A stretch of 7,331 nucleotides of DNA from Eubacteriales Family XIII. Incertae Sedis bacterium (GTDB taxonomy: Bacteria; Bacillota; Clostridia; Peptostreptococcales; Anaerovoracaceae), in assembly GCA_031272745.1 (NCBI GenBank), contig JAISTF010000015.1, positions 1 through 7,331 of the forward strand. The letters are read 5' to 3'. Shown here one piece after another: positions 1-5,595 of this stretch. A program made the position numbers and the translations under genes. The notes beneath the pieces were generated by a model. That model did not search any database and was not told where the DNA came from. It saw nothing but the letters and a program-made list of their open reading frames with translations. Positions within the stretch are counted from its first letter, which is position 1. Each line of letters opens with the position of its first letter.

Positions 1-543
1 GTCCATGAAATCGTCGTCCACATCGTAGATGGACAGCACGGCGACTCCCGCGGCGCTCTCCCTCTCAGGGCCTTCCTCATCGCCGTCGTCCTCATTCGCG
101 TCCGATGATACGGCGCGGAAGCTGTGGTAGGCGAGGCCGTTCGGGGCGGGTGTGAAATGCCGCTGCTCGTAGAACTCGCCGTAGTTCGGCAGGTAGCTCT
201 TGGGGACAAAGGCGTGCAGCTCACCGTCGGAGTAGACGGCGGCGACGTTGTAGAGCTTGCCCCCGTGGGCGAGCGGCAGGCCGACGACGACGATCTCCTC
301 GCGGCCGGCGGAATTTTCCACGAGACGCGCGAGTGCGGCCAGCGCCGAGTCGAGTAGCGTGTCCTGCAGGAACAGGTCGCCGCAGGTGTAGCCCGTGAGC
401 GAGAGCTCGGGCAGGACGACGATGCGCGCCCCCCTGTCAGCCGCCGCGCGCGCAGCATCCTCGATGCGCTCCGCGTTCCATGCGCAGTCCGCCACCCTGA
501 TCCCGGGCGAGACCGCCGCGACGCGTACAAAACCTTCTATCAT
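1..543 (-). CDS. nadE: Glutamine-dependent NAD+ synthetase, N-terminal part (partial at window edge)
   Basis: The 181 visible residues are the glutaminase (carbon-nitrogen hydrolase/nitrilase-fold) domain of the long form of NAD synthetase. This domain frees ammonia from glutamine, and the C-terminal synthetase domain uses it to amidate nicotinic acid adenine dinucleotide, the last step of NAD synthesis in the cytosol. Seen in the sequence: GFVRVAA at residues 4-10, VLPELSLTGYTCGD at 43-56 with the expected catalytic Glu46, LFLQDTLLD at 57-65, and VPKSYLPNYGEFYE at 113-126 with the expected catalytic Lys115. The catalytic Cys and the whole synthetase domain lie beyond position 1. These blocks match the mycobacterial-type enzyme from memory. 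Residues about 146-166 form an acidic, low-complexity insertion. The ATG at 543 was chosen because the family block starts just after it; in-frame GTG codons at 552 and 555 are alternatives, and the ribosome site is weak (GGTG, 6 bases upstream). The identity is well supported; the protein is incomplete only because of the window. Confidence 0.93.
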   Translation of the reverse strand, partial: MIEGFVRVAAVSPGIRVADCAWNAERIEDAARAAADRGARIVVLPELSLTGYTCGDLFLQDTLLDSALAALARLVENSAGREEIVVVGLPLAHGGKLYNVAAVYSDGELHAFVPKSYLPNYGEFYEQRHFTPAPNGLAYHSFRAVSSDANEDDGDEEGPERESAAGVAVLSIYDVDDDFMD

Positions 544-570
544 ATCGTTCACCACTTTCCGTAATTCTGC

Positions 571-599
571 ATTATATGTACAAAAATTATATCACGCAA
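571..599 (-). promoter_or_regulatory. Predicted nadE promoter with two TATAAT boxes
   Basis: On the minus strand there is a perfect -10 box TATAAT at 576-571, preceded after a 17-base spacer by TTGCGT at 599-594, which matches only three bases of the -35 consensus. A second perfect TATAAT lies at 591-586, 15 bases upstream, within the same AT-rich tract. Both fit transcription into nadE, starting within the 75-base gap after the stop of the upstream gene. The weak -35 boxes and the AT-rich setting mean one or both could be chance matches. Confidence 0.5.
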
Positions 600-618
600 G
601 CGCAGTCGAGCGTCAGCT

Positions 619-1161
619 TTAAACTGACCGAGGACTGCCCATCAGATATTTCATCACTTCCGTTGCTGTAGCAACTGTGACGCGACCGACATCCCCGTGC
701 TTTAGATACGCGTTTATGTTTCCTGCATCCAAAGAAAGCGCGCGGTATATCTCCGAGTTTGACAGGCCTTTTTCCTTTTGAAGCTTGACGGTCTTCTTCC
801 ATCTGAGAATTTTGGAGTCGCGGACGGTCTCGGGCGTGTTATACGCCGATATATACGAACTTATCGCCTTCCTATACCTTTGAGGCAACTTCGAGGAAAT
901 CCTGATCTCTTTTCCTGTCAAATCGGATATGCCAACAAGAGCACGAACAGAGTCTATTTCTTTCAACAACGCTTCATGAAAAATGTACCCTTTCAACCGG
1001 AAAACACTACCCGAAATGATCGAGTATAAAACAAGTCGCTCCCGCAGCCTCGGACGGGTTGTCTGGACAAGATAGGCGAGTCTGCGTAGATTGATGGTAT
1101 TTTCACCCGAAAGGTATTTTAGTTCTCTGGTGAGCCATCCCTTCATCGTAGGTCGCCTCAT
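619..1161 (-). CDS. Hypothetical basic protein with C-terminal helix-turn-helix, partner of the nucleotidyltransferase
   Basis: I do not recognise this 180-residue protein as a named family. It is rich in Arg and Lys and shows no signal peptide or membrane segment. Residues about 129-154 (KEKGLSNSEIYRAL then SLDAGNINAYL) look like a helix-turn-helix: a KGLSNSEIYRAL first helix, a short turn, and a second helix with Asn/Tyr residues suited to DNA contact. The first 70 residues look like a compact helical domain. Its ATG directly follows the TAA of the upstream nucleotidyltransferase gene, so the two are almost certainly co-transcribed and translationally coupled. An alternative start is Met6, which has a GAGG 8-9 bases upstream. 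I infer a DNA-binding regulator or antitoxin-like partner of the nucleotidyltransferase; a structural partner without DNA binding is also possible. The gene is more AT-rich than nadE and mocA on either side, which suggests acquisition. Confidence 0.7.
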   Translation of the reverse strand: MRRPTMKGWLTRELKYLSGENTINLRRLAYLVQTTRPRLRERLVLYSIISGSVFRLKGYIFHEALLKEIDSVRALVGISDLTGKEIRISSKLPQRYRKAISSYISAYNTPETVRDSKILRWKKTVKLQKEKGLSNSEIYRALSLDAGNINAYLKHGDVGRVTVATATEVMKYLMGSPRSV

Positions 1162-1713
1162 TTATTCACTTGCTCCCTGTGATCTGCCGAACGCAAGCAG
1201 CTCCTTGAAGTGTTCAAGAAATACCTGCCATTCATCCTCGCTATTGAAATTGATTCTCAACTCTGCATCATCATTGATAATGGACTGTAATACCTCGAAA
1301 TCCAGACTGTTGCTTCTCACCATATCGTGAAGATCCATAATATCGATGTCCCTATATGCATAGAGCTTTAGTATGGCAAGATCTTCGTTTGATGGTGTAT
1401 AGACATCTATCGCCGCTCCGTCAAACGGGATCTTTTGACGGCGATTTCTCCAGTGCTCAGGAAGCCTATATGCGAATGTCTCAACCTCATCATTCATATC
1501 GTATTTTGACAATAGGCGTTCGGCTTGAATGGCTGTCTCCATCACATCCACATCAGTAGTTACTCTTGTATCCGGCGTAATACCCAACAGAATAAGCGCA
1601 CTCCCGCCTACAATCGTAATTTCGGCACGGTCTCCGTCGCTTACAATGGATAATAGATCATCATCCAACATCCGAAGCCGTTTCAAAATCCCTTCACGAT
1701 CAAACAACTGCAT
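1162..1713 (-). CDS. DUF6036/AbiEii-like nucleotidyltransferase
   Basis: This is a 183-residue protein with the marks of a minimal DNA polymerase beta-type nucleotidyltransferase: VGGSALILLG at residues 35-44 (the GG-S helix-start motif), RVTTDVDVM at 50-58 with paired acids Asp54 and Asp56, and a likely third acid in AIDVY at 101-105 (Asp103). The following DLAILKLYAYRDIDIMDLHD block (111-130), with Lys116 and Arg121, resembles the segment after the third acid in AbiEii and DUF6036 proteins. Such enzymes transfer a nucleotide to RNA or protein; the substrate here is unknown. The longer reading begins at the ATG at 1719, but AAGGAGG touches that codon directly, while the second ATG at 1713 sits six bases from it, so 1713 is taken as the start. 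The gene heads a two-gene unit with the HTH protein and is clearly AT-rich. A toxin role is inference from family relatives; a housekeeping nucleotidyltransferase remains possible. Confidence 0.8.
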   Translation of the reverse strand: MQLFDREGILKRLRMLDDDLLSIVSDGDRAEITIVGGSALILLGITPDTRVTTDVDVMETAIQAERLLSKYDMNDEVETFAYRLPEHWRNRRQKIPFDGAAIDVYTPSNEDLAILKLYAYRDIDIMDLHDMVRSNSLDFEVLQSIINDDAELRINFNSEDEWQVFLEHFKELLAFGRSQGASE

Positions 1714-1719
1714 TCGCAT

Positions 1720-1726
1720 CCTCCTT
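1720..1726 (-). promoter_or_regulatory. Ribosome binding site that decides the nucleotidyltransferase start
   Basis: The minus strand reads AAGGAGG here. It has no spacer to the ATG at 1719 and a six-base spacer to the ATG at 1713. A ribosome could not normally use the first codon at that distance, so the protein should begin with MQLFDRE. Confidence 0.85.
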
Positions 1727-1755
1727 CATACGTCAGTGTAACACAAAAAGCATCA

Positions 1756-1784
1756 ATAGTAAATAAAAATAAGAATATAGTAAA
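1756..1784 (-). promoter_or_regulatory. Predicted promoter of the nucleotidyltransferase/HTH pair
   Basis: On the minus strand, TTTACT (1784-1779, four of six to TTGACA) is followed after exactly 17 bases by TACTAT (1761-1756, four of six to TATAAT). The whole stretch is very AT-rich (11 G or C in the 60 bases 1741-1800, counted by hand), so chance matches are likely, but position and spacing suit a transcript starting near 1749 with a short leader before the AAGGAGG site. Confidence 0.45.
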
Positions 1785-1844
1785 CAATATATATTTTCAC
1801 GATAGGATCGGTAGGTACTATTAGCGTGGCGCACCTGTCTGTAA

Positions 1845-1850
1845 TATACT
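1845..1850 (+). promoter_or_regulatory. Possible -10 box of mocA, placed for a leaderless message
   Basis: TATACT matches the -10 consensus at five of six bases and lies six bases before the mocA ATG, so transcription would start at or next to the A of the start codon. No good -35 box is seen (TTAGCG at 1821 is poor) and there is no ribosome site before the ATG, which agrees with a leaderless message. The 8-base palindrome ATACGTAT (1851-1858) covers the start codon. Confidence 0.4.
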
Positions 1851-1856
1851 ATACGT

Positions 1857-2510
1857 ATGGCAGGAAACACGGGAGCAGTGATCGTCGCGGCGGGGCTTTC
1901 CTCGCGGATGGGAGACTACAAGCCGCTCATGGAGATCGGCGGGGTGAGCATCGCGCGGCGCGTCGTCGGGGCTTTTCTCGGCGCGGGCGTAGGGCCGATA
2001 GTCGTCGTGACGGGACACCGCGCGGCGGAGCTCGAGGCGCATCTGCAGGAGTTTGCGGCGGACGGCGCGGGCGCGGCAAGCGACGCGGGCGCGACAAGCG
2101 GCGCGGCGGGCTGTCCGGAGCTTCTGTTCGTGCGGAACGAGCGGTACGATAGTACGACGATGTTCGACTCGGCGCGGATAGGGCTGTCGTACATCGCGGG
2201 CAGGTGCGCGCGCGCGTTCTTCACGCCCGTGGACGTGCCGCTCTTCACGGCGGACACGGTGCGGGCGCTCATGGCCTGCGGAGCGGACATAGTGAAACCC
2301 GTATATAAAGGAAGGGAAGGGCACCCGATACTCGTCGGCGCGGGGCTGATCCCGGAGATCGTCGGCACGGAAGAACCGGGCGGGCTCAAGGCGGCGCTCG
2401 AAAAATACGAGGCGCGCACCGCGCGCGTCGAGGTATCCGACGAGGGCGTGCTCTACGACGCTGACACGCCGGACGAGTTCAACCTCTTGATGGAGCTCTC
2501 ACGCAACTGA
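1857..2510 (+). CDS. mocA: Molybdenum cofactor cytidylyltransferase, MocA/YgfJ family
   Basis: This 217-residue enzyme has the MobA-like nucleotidyltransferase fold that joins CMP to molybdopterin to make molybdopterin cytosine dinucleotide, the cofactor of xanthine dehydrogenase-family enzymes, in the cytosol. Seen: the nucleotide-binding signature AAGLSSRMGDYKPL (residues 11-24, with Lys22), VVTGHR (50-55), FVRNERY (91-97), a metal-binding PVDVPL (124-129, Asp126), GREGHPILV (152-160) and DADTPDEF (201-208). GHPILV and the D-DTPD-F ending match E. coli MocA (YgfJ), which favours MocA over GTP-specific MobA. Length is normal apart from a Gly/Ala/Ser stretch at about 68-85 encoded by a short tandem repeat. 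The ATG lacks a ribosome site; GTG at 1878 has GGGAG two bases before it, but starting there would leave little before the nucleotide-binding loop. The next gene, 201 bases on, encodes a molybdenum hydroxylase, its probable client. Confidence 0.9.
   Translation: MAGNTGAVIVAAGLSSRMGDYKPLMEIGGVSIARRVVGAFLGAGVGPIVVVTGHRAAELEAHLQEFAADGAGAASDAGATSGAAGCPELLFVRNERYDSTTMFDSARIGLSYIAGRCARAFFTPVDVPLFTADTVRALMACGADIVKPVYKGREGHPILVGAGLIPEIVGTEEPGGLKAALEKYEARTARVEVSDEGVLYDADTPDEFNLLMELSRN
2064..2099 (+). repeat. Two tandem 18-base units inside mocA
   Basis: Positions 2064-2081 and 2082-2099 are adjacent 18-base units that agree at 16 of 18 bases, followed by the start of a third. They keep the reading frame and encode GAGAAS and DAGATS (residues 70-81), a small, flexible linker between the GHR motif and the next strand. 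Confidence 0.8.
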
Positions 2511-2575
2511 CTTGATTCGCGTACAGGCGTGCCGGGCGGGGCAAAATCTCAAAATTCAGTCTATTTGCTTAGCCG

Positions 2576-2605
2576 TTGACAGGGGGCGGCGGCGCGTGGT
2601 ATTTT
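2576..2605 (+). promoter_or_regulatory. Predicted promoter of the molybdenum hydroxylase gene
   Basis: A perfect -35 box TTGACA (2576-2581) is followed after 18 bases by TATTTT (2600-2605, four of six to TATAAT). Transcription would start near 2612 and give a leader of about 100 bases. This suggests the oxidoreductase can be expressed separately from mocA. No known operator or riboswitch was recognised in the leader. Confidence 0.6.
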
Positions 2606-2700
2606 TACTGATAAGAGGCTGAAGTTATCGAAACAACTTTTTCTATCCACATCTAATTTCTATGGACGCGCCGGATGAATGAGCGGCGCGGCGGACCGGC

Positions 2701-2706
2701 AGGAGG
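2701..2706 (+). promoter_or_regulatory. Ribosome binding site that decides the oxidoreductase start
   Basis: AGGAGG lies five bases before the ATG at 2712. The longer reading from the ATG at 2679 has no such site, and its extra 11 residues are not part of the ferredoxin fold, so the protein starts at 2712. Confidence 0.9.
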
Positions 2707-2711
2707 TCAAC

Positions 2712-5582
2712 ATGAAACTCAAGAAGATGACACTCAACATCAACGGCGTCGACAGGATGTTTGTCTGCGACCCGGAGAAGGACACGCTCGCGGCGGTGCT
2801 GCGGCGGATCGGACTCACGGGCGTCAAGGTCGGCTGCGGCACGGGAGTCTGCGGATCGTGCTCGGTGATCTTAGACGGGAAGGTGATCCGCTCGTGCACG
2901 CGCAAGATCACGGCCGTCGATGAGTACAGCGAAATCACGACCATCGAGGGCATCGGCTCGCCGCAGCACCTGCACCCGCTGCAGATCGCGTTCATGAATC
3001 GCGGCGCCGTGCAGTGCGGCTTCTGCATCCCGGGCATGATCGTGTCCACTTATCAGCTCTTGAAAGAGAACGCCTCGCCCACTCCGGACGACATCCGCGC
3101 GTGGCTCACGAAACACCGCAACATCTGCCGCTGCACGGGCTATCGCCAGATCATCGACGCCGTGCTTGACGCGGCCGCCGTGCTGCGCGGCGAGAAGACC
3201 ATCGACGACATCACGGTCAAGATGCCCGAGGACAAGAACTACTACGGCAAGGCGGTCGTGCGCCCGGCGGCGCTCGGCAAGGTCACGGGCCTGACGGACT
3301 ACGGCGACGACATCGAGCTGAAGATGCCCGACGGCGCGCTGCACGTCGTCATGGTGCAGCCGAAGCTGACGCACCACGCCCGGATCAAAGCCATCAAAAC
3401 AGGCGAGGCCGAGAAGATGCCCGGCGTCTACAAGGTCATCACCGCCAAGGACGTGAAGGGCTCCAACCGCCTGAACATGTTCCAGTTCCTGCCGCGCACG
3501 GACGAGGGCGCGGTCAAGCAGACGCACATCCTGCTCGCCGAGGAGAAGATATTCAACTACGGCGACGTCATCGCGCTCGTCGCGGCGGACACGAAGACGC
3601 ACGCGCGCGAGGCGGCGGCCAAGGTGGAGCTCGAGTACGAGGAGCTGCCGGCCATGCTGAACTACCTCGAGGCGGCGCTGCCGGACGCGGTGCGCGTCCA
3701 CGACGAGCACCCGAACGTATGGAGCATACAGCCGACGATTAAGGGCGAAGAGGACATAAATGGTTTGATGGAGAATGCCCCCCACGTCGTCTCGGGCAGC
3801 TTCTACTCCTCGCGTGAGCCCCACATGCCCATCGAGGGCGACACTGTTCAGGCGTACTGGGACGAGGACGGCCTGCTCACGGTGCACTGCAAAGCCATGG
3901 CGATCTACGCGAATATCGGCGACATCGCCGAGGCGACGGGCGTGCCCGAAGACAAGGTGCGCGTTGTCGAGAACCCGACGGGCGGCACGTTCGGCTGGGG
4001 TATCGCGGGCGCGACGTACAGCCTTGCGGCGATCGCGTGCATAGCGTGCGACGACACGCCCGTGGCGCTGTCGATGACCTGGGCCGAGTTCCAGGCGTTC
4101 TCGGGCAAGCGCGCGCCGTCGTACACCAACGGGCGCCTCGCGTGCGACGCGGACGGCAAGATCATCGCGGCCGAGTGGGACAACGGGATCGACCACGGCT
4201 GCTACGACGAGCTCGGCGACGACCTCACGACGCGCGTCGCGCGCTTCATGTTCTTCCCGTACAATGTCCCGAACTGCCGCGGCGTCTCGCGCGTCGCGTC
4301 GACCAACCACAGCTATGGCACGGCCTACCGCGGCTACGGCTCGCCGCAGGCCTACACCTGCTCCGAAGCGCTCATGGACATGATGGCCGAGGAGACGGGG
4401 CTCGACCGCTGGGAGATCCGCTGGAGGAACATCTGCCGCGAGGGCGACTACAACATCAACGGCTACCAGTTCCCGCACTACCCCGAAGAGCAGATCATGC
4501 AGACGATGAAGCCGATCTACGATAAGGCGGTCGCCGACACGGCCGCGCGCAACGCGGCGTCCGACGGCAAGGTCAAATACGGCGTCGGCCTCGTCTGGGG
4601 CGGCTACAACGTCACGGAGGGCACGGCCGACCAGTGTACGGTCGCGATCGAGCTCGCGCCCGACGACACCTTCGTCAAATACGACACGTGGCAGGACCAG
4701 GGGCAGGGCGGCGACATCGGATCGCTCATGGTCACGCTCGAGGCGCTGCGCACGACGTTCGGCGACACGCGCGTCATCGACAAGGACGACGTGAAGCTGA
4801 TCCAGAACGACAGCAAGTTCTGCCCGGACCACGGTGCGACGGCTTCGAGCCGCAGCCACTTCATGAACGGCATCTCGTCGAAGGCCGCCGCCGAGAAGCT
4901 CTTCGCGGCGATGAAGAAGCCCGACGGGACGCTCCGGACGTATGACGAGATGGTCGCCGAGGGCATCCCGACGAAGTACGAGAACCAGTTCCTGAACGAG
5001 GAGTTCGGCACGCTCGCGGACCTCGACCCGAACACGGGCGTCGGCAACCCGACGCCGGACTTCACGTATGCGATGTTCCTCGCGGAGGTCGCGGTCGACA
5101 CGGAGACGGGCAAGACGCAGGTGCTCTCGATGAAGAGCGTCGCGGACGTCGGCGTCGTCGGCAACATCGAGGCCGTCAACGGCCAGGTGTTCGGCGGCAT
5201 GTCGCACACGATCGGATTTGCGCTGACCGAGAACTACGACGACGTGAAGAAGCACAGCAACCCGCTCGGCGCGGGCATCCCTACGGCGCAGGACATCCCG
5301 TACGACCTCGAGGTCGAGTACGTGGTCAACCCGCGCCCGCAGAACCCCTTCGGTTCGTCGGGCGCCTCGGAGGCGTTCCAGTCGAGCGGCCACATGGCGG
5401 TCATCAACGCGATCTATGACGCTGTCGGCGTGCGCGTCTACGAGCTGCCGGCCACGCCGGACAAGGTCAAGGCGGGCCTCGATGTCGTCGCTGCGGGCGG
5501 GAAGACCGAGCCGCCGGCCAAGTACTTCCTCGGCTCGGACTTCGACGAACTGATCGAGGACATCCGGAACAACCCGGTGTAA
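2712..5582 (+). CDS. Fused [2Fe-2S]/molybdopterin aldehyde oxidoreductase-type enzyme (xanthine dehydrogenase family, no FAD domain)
   Basis: The 956-residue protein has the layout of Desulfovibrio gigas aldehyde oxidoreductase (Mop). Residues 1-80 are a plant-type ferredoxin domain with GCGTGVCGSC giving Cys42, 47 and 50, plus Cys62. Residues 81-160 are the helical second [2Fe-2S] domain, with QCGFCIPG (Cys102, 105) and NICRCTGY (Cys139, 141). After a linker, residues about 175 onward are the molybdenum domains: DYGDDIELKMPDGALH (196-211), REPHMPIEG (368-376), the cofactor loop GGTFGWG (424-430), AYRGYGSPQ (538-546), QDQGQGGDIG (661-670) and FGSSGASEAF (880-889), where Glu887 aligns with the catalytic base. 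There is no FAD domain, so electrons probably leave the [2Fe-2S] clusters to ferredoxin or flavodoxin rather than NAD. The family hydroxylates aldehydes or N-heterocycles with water-derived oxygen; the substrate here cannot be read from the sequence. Two features stand out: GASE replaces the usual GVGE or GIGE around the base, and there is a tail of about 30 residues. No signal peptide, so cytosolic. Confidence 0.93.
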   Translation: MKLKKMTLNINGVDRMFVCDPEKDTLAAVLRRIGLTGVKVGCGTGVCGSCSVILDGKVIRSCTRKITAVDEYSEITTIEGIGSPQHLHPLQIAFMNRGAVQCGFCIPGMIVSTYQLLKENASPTPDDIRAWLTKHRNICRCTGYRQIIDAVLDAAAVLRGEKTIDDITVKMPEDKNYYGKAVVRPAALGKVTGLTDYGDDIELKMPDGALHVVMVQPKLTHHARIKAIKTGEAEKMPGVYKVITAKDVKGSNRLNMFQFLPRTDEGAVKQTHILLAEEKIFNYGDVIALVAADTKTHAREAAAKVELEYEELPAMLNYLEAALPDAVRVHDEHPNVWSIQPTIKGEEDINGLMENAPHVVSGSFYSSREPHMPIEGDTVQAYWDEDGLLTVHCKAMAIYANIGDIAEATGVPEDKVRVVENPTGGTFGWGIAGATYSLAAIACIACDDTPVALSMTWAEFQAFSGKRAPSYTNGRLACDADGKIIAAEWDNGIDHGCYDELGDDLTTRVARFMFFPYNVPNCRGVSRVASTNHSYGTAYRGYGSPQAYTCSEALMDMMAEETGLDRWEIRWRNICREGDYNINGYQFPHYPEEQIMQTMKPIYDKAVADTAARNAASDGKVKYGVGLVWGGYNVTEGTADQCTVAIELAPDDTFVKYDTWQDQGQGGDIGSLMVTLEALRTTFGDTRVIDKDDVKLIQNDSKFCPDHGATASSRSHFMNGISSKAAAEKLFAAMKKPDGTLRTYDEMVAEGIPTKYENQFLNEEFGTLADLDPNTGVGNPTPDFTYAMFLAEVAVDTETGKTQVLSMKSVADVGVVGNIEAVNGQVFGGMSHTIGFALTENYDDVKKHSNPLGAGIPTAQDIPYDLEVEYVVNPRPQNPFGSSGASEAFQSSGHMAVINAIYDAVGVRVYELPATPDKVKAGLDVVAAGGKTEPPAKYFLGSDFDELIEDIRNNPV

Positions 5583-5595
5583 GGGGATCCCGCCT

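Noticed and set aside
124..622. Short plus-strand frames opposite nadE
   Set aside because: They are antisense to clear NadE coding sequence and lack ribosome sites.
540..1860. Integrated mobile element boundaries around the AT-rich cassette
   Set aside because: No integrase, transposase, tRNA end, terminal inverted repeat or matching direct repeats were found at either edge, so only the composition shift is claimed.
1821..2324. 167-residue minus-strand frame overlapping mocA
   Set aside because: Arg/His-rich antisense of mocA with no motif; the plus frame carries all cytidylyltransferase motifs.
2622..2642. AAGTT/AACTT hairpin followed by T residues as a mocA terminator or attenuator
   Set aside because: The stem is five mostly A-T pairs with an eight-base loop, too weak for intrinsic termination, and it lies downstream of the likely promoter.
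2606..2700. Possible Moco-type riboswitch in the leader of the oxidoreductase gene
   Set aside because: The leader is only about 100 bases and I find no multi-stem architecture; the only symmetry is a weak 5-base stem (AAGTT/AACTT, 2622-2639).
2679..2711. Upstream ATG of the oxidoreductase adding 11 residues
   Set aside because: No ribosome site precedes it, and AGGAGG sits five bases before the in-frame ATG at 2712, where the ferredoxin domain begins.
2871..5393. Very long open frame (840 residues) on the minus strand opposite the oxidoreductase gene
   Set aside because: It is the antisense shadow of a GC-rich gene: rich in Arg, Val, Asp and Ala with no recognisable motif, while the plus strand encodes every motif of a known enzyme in order.
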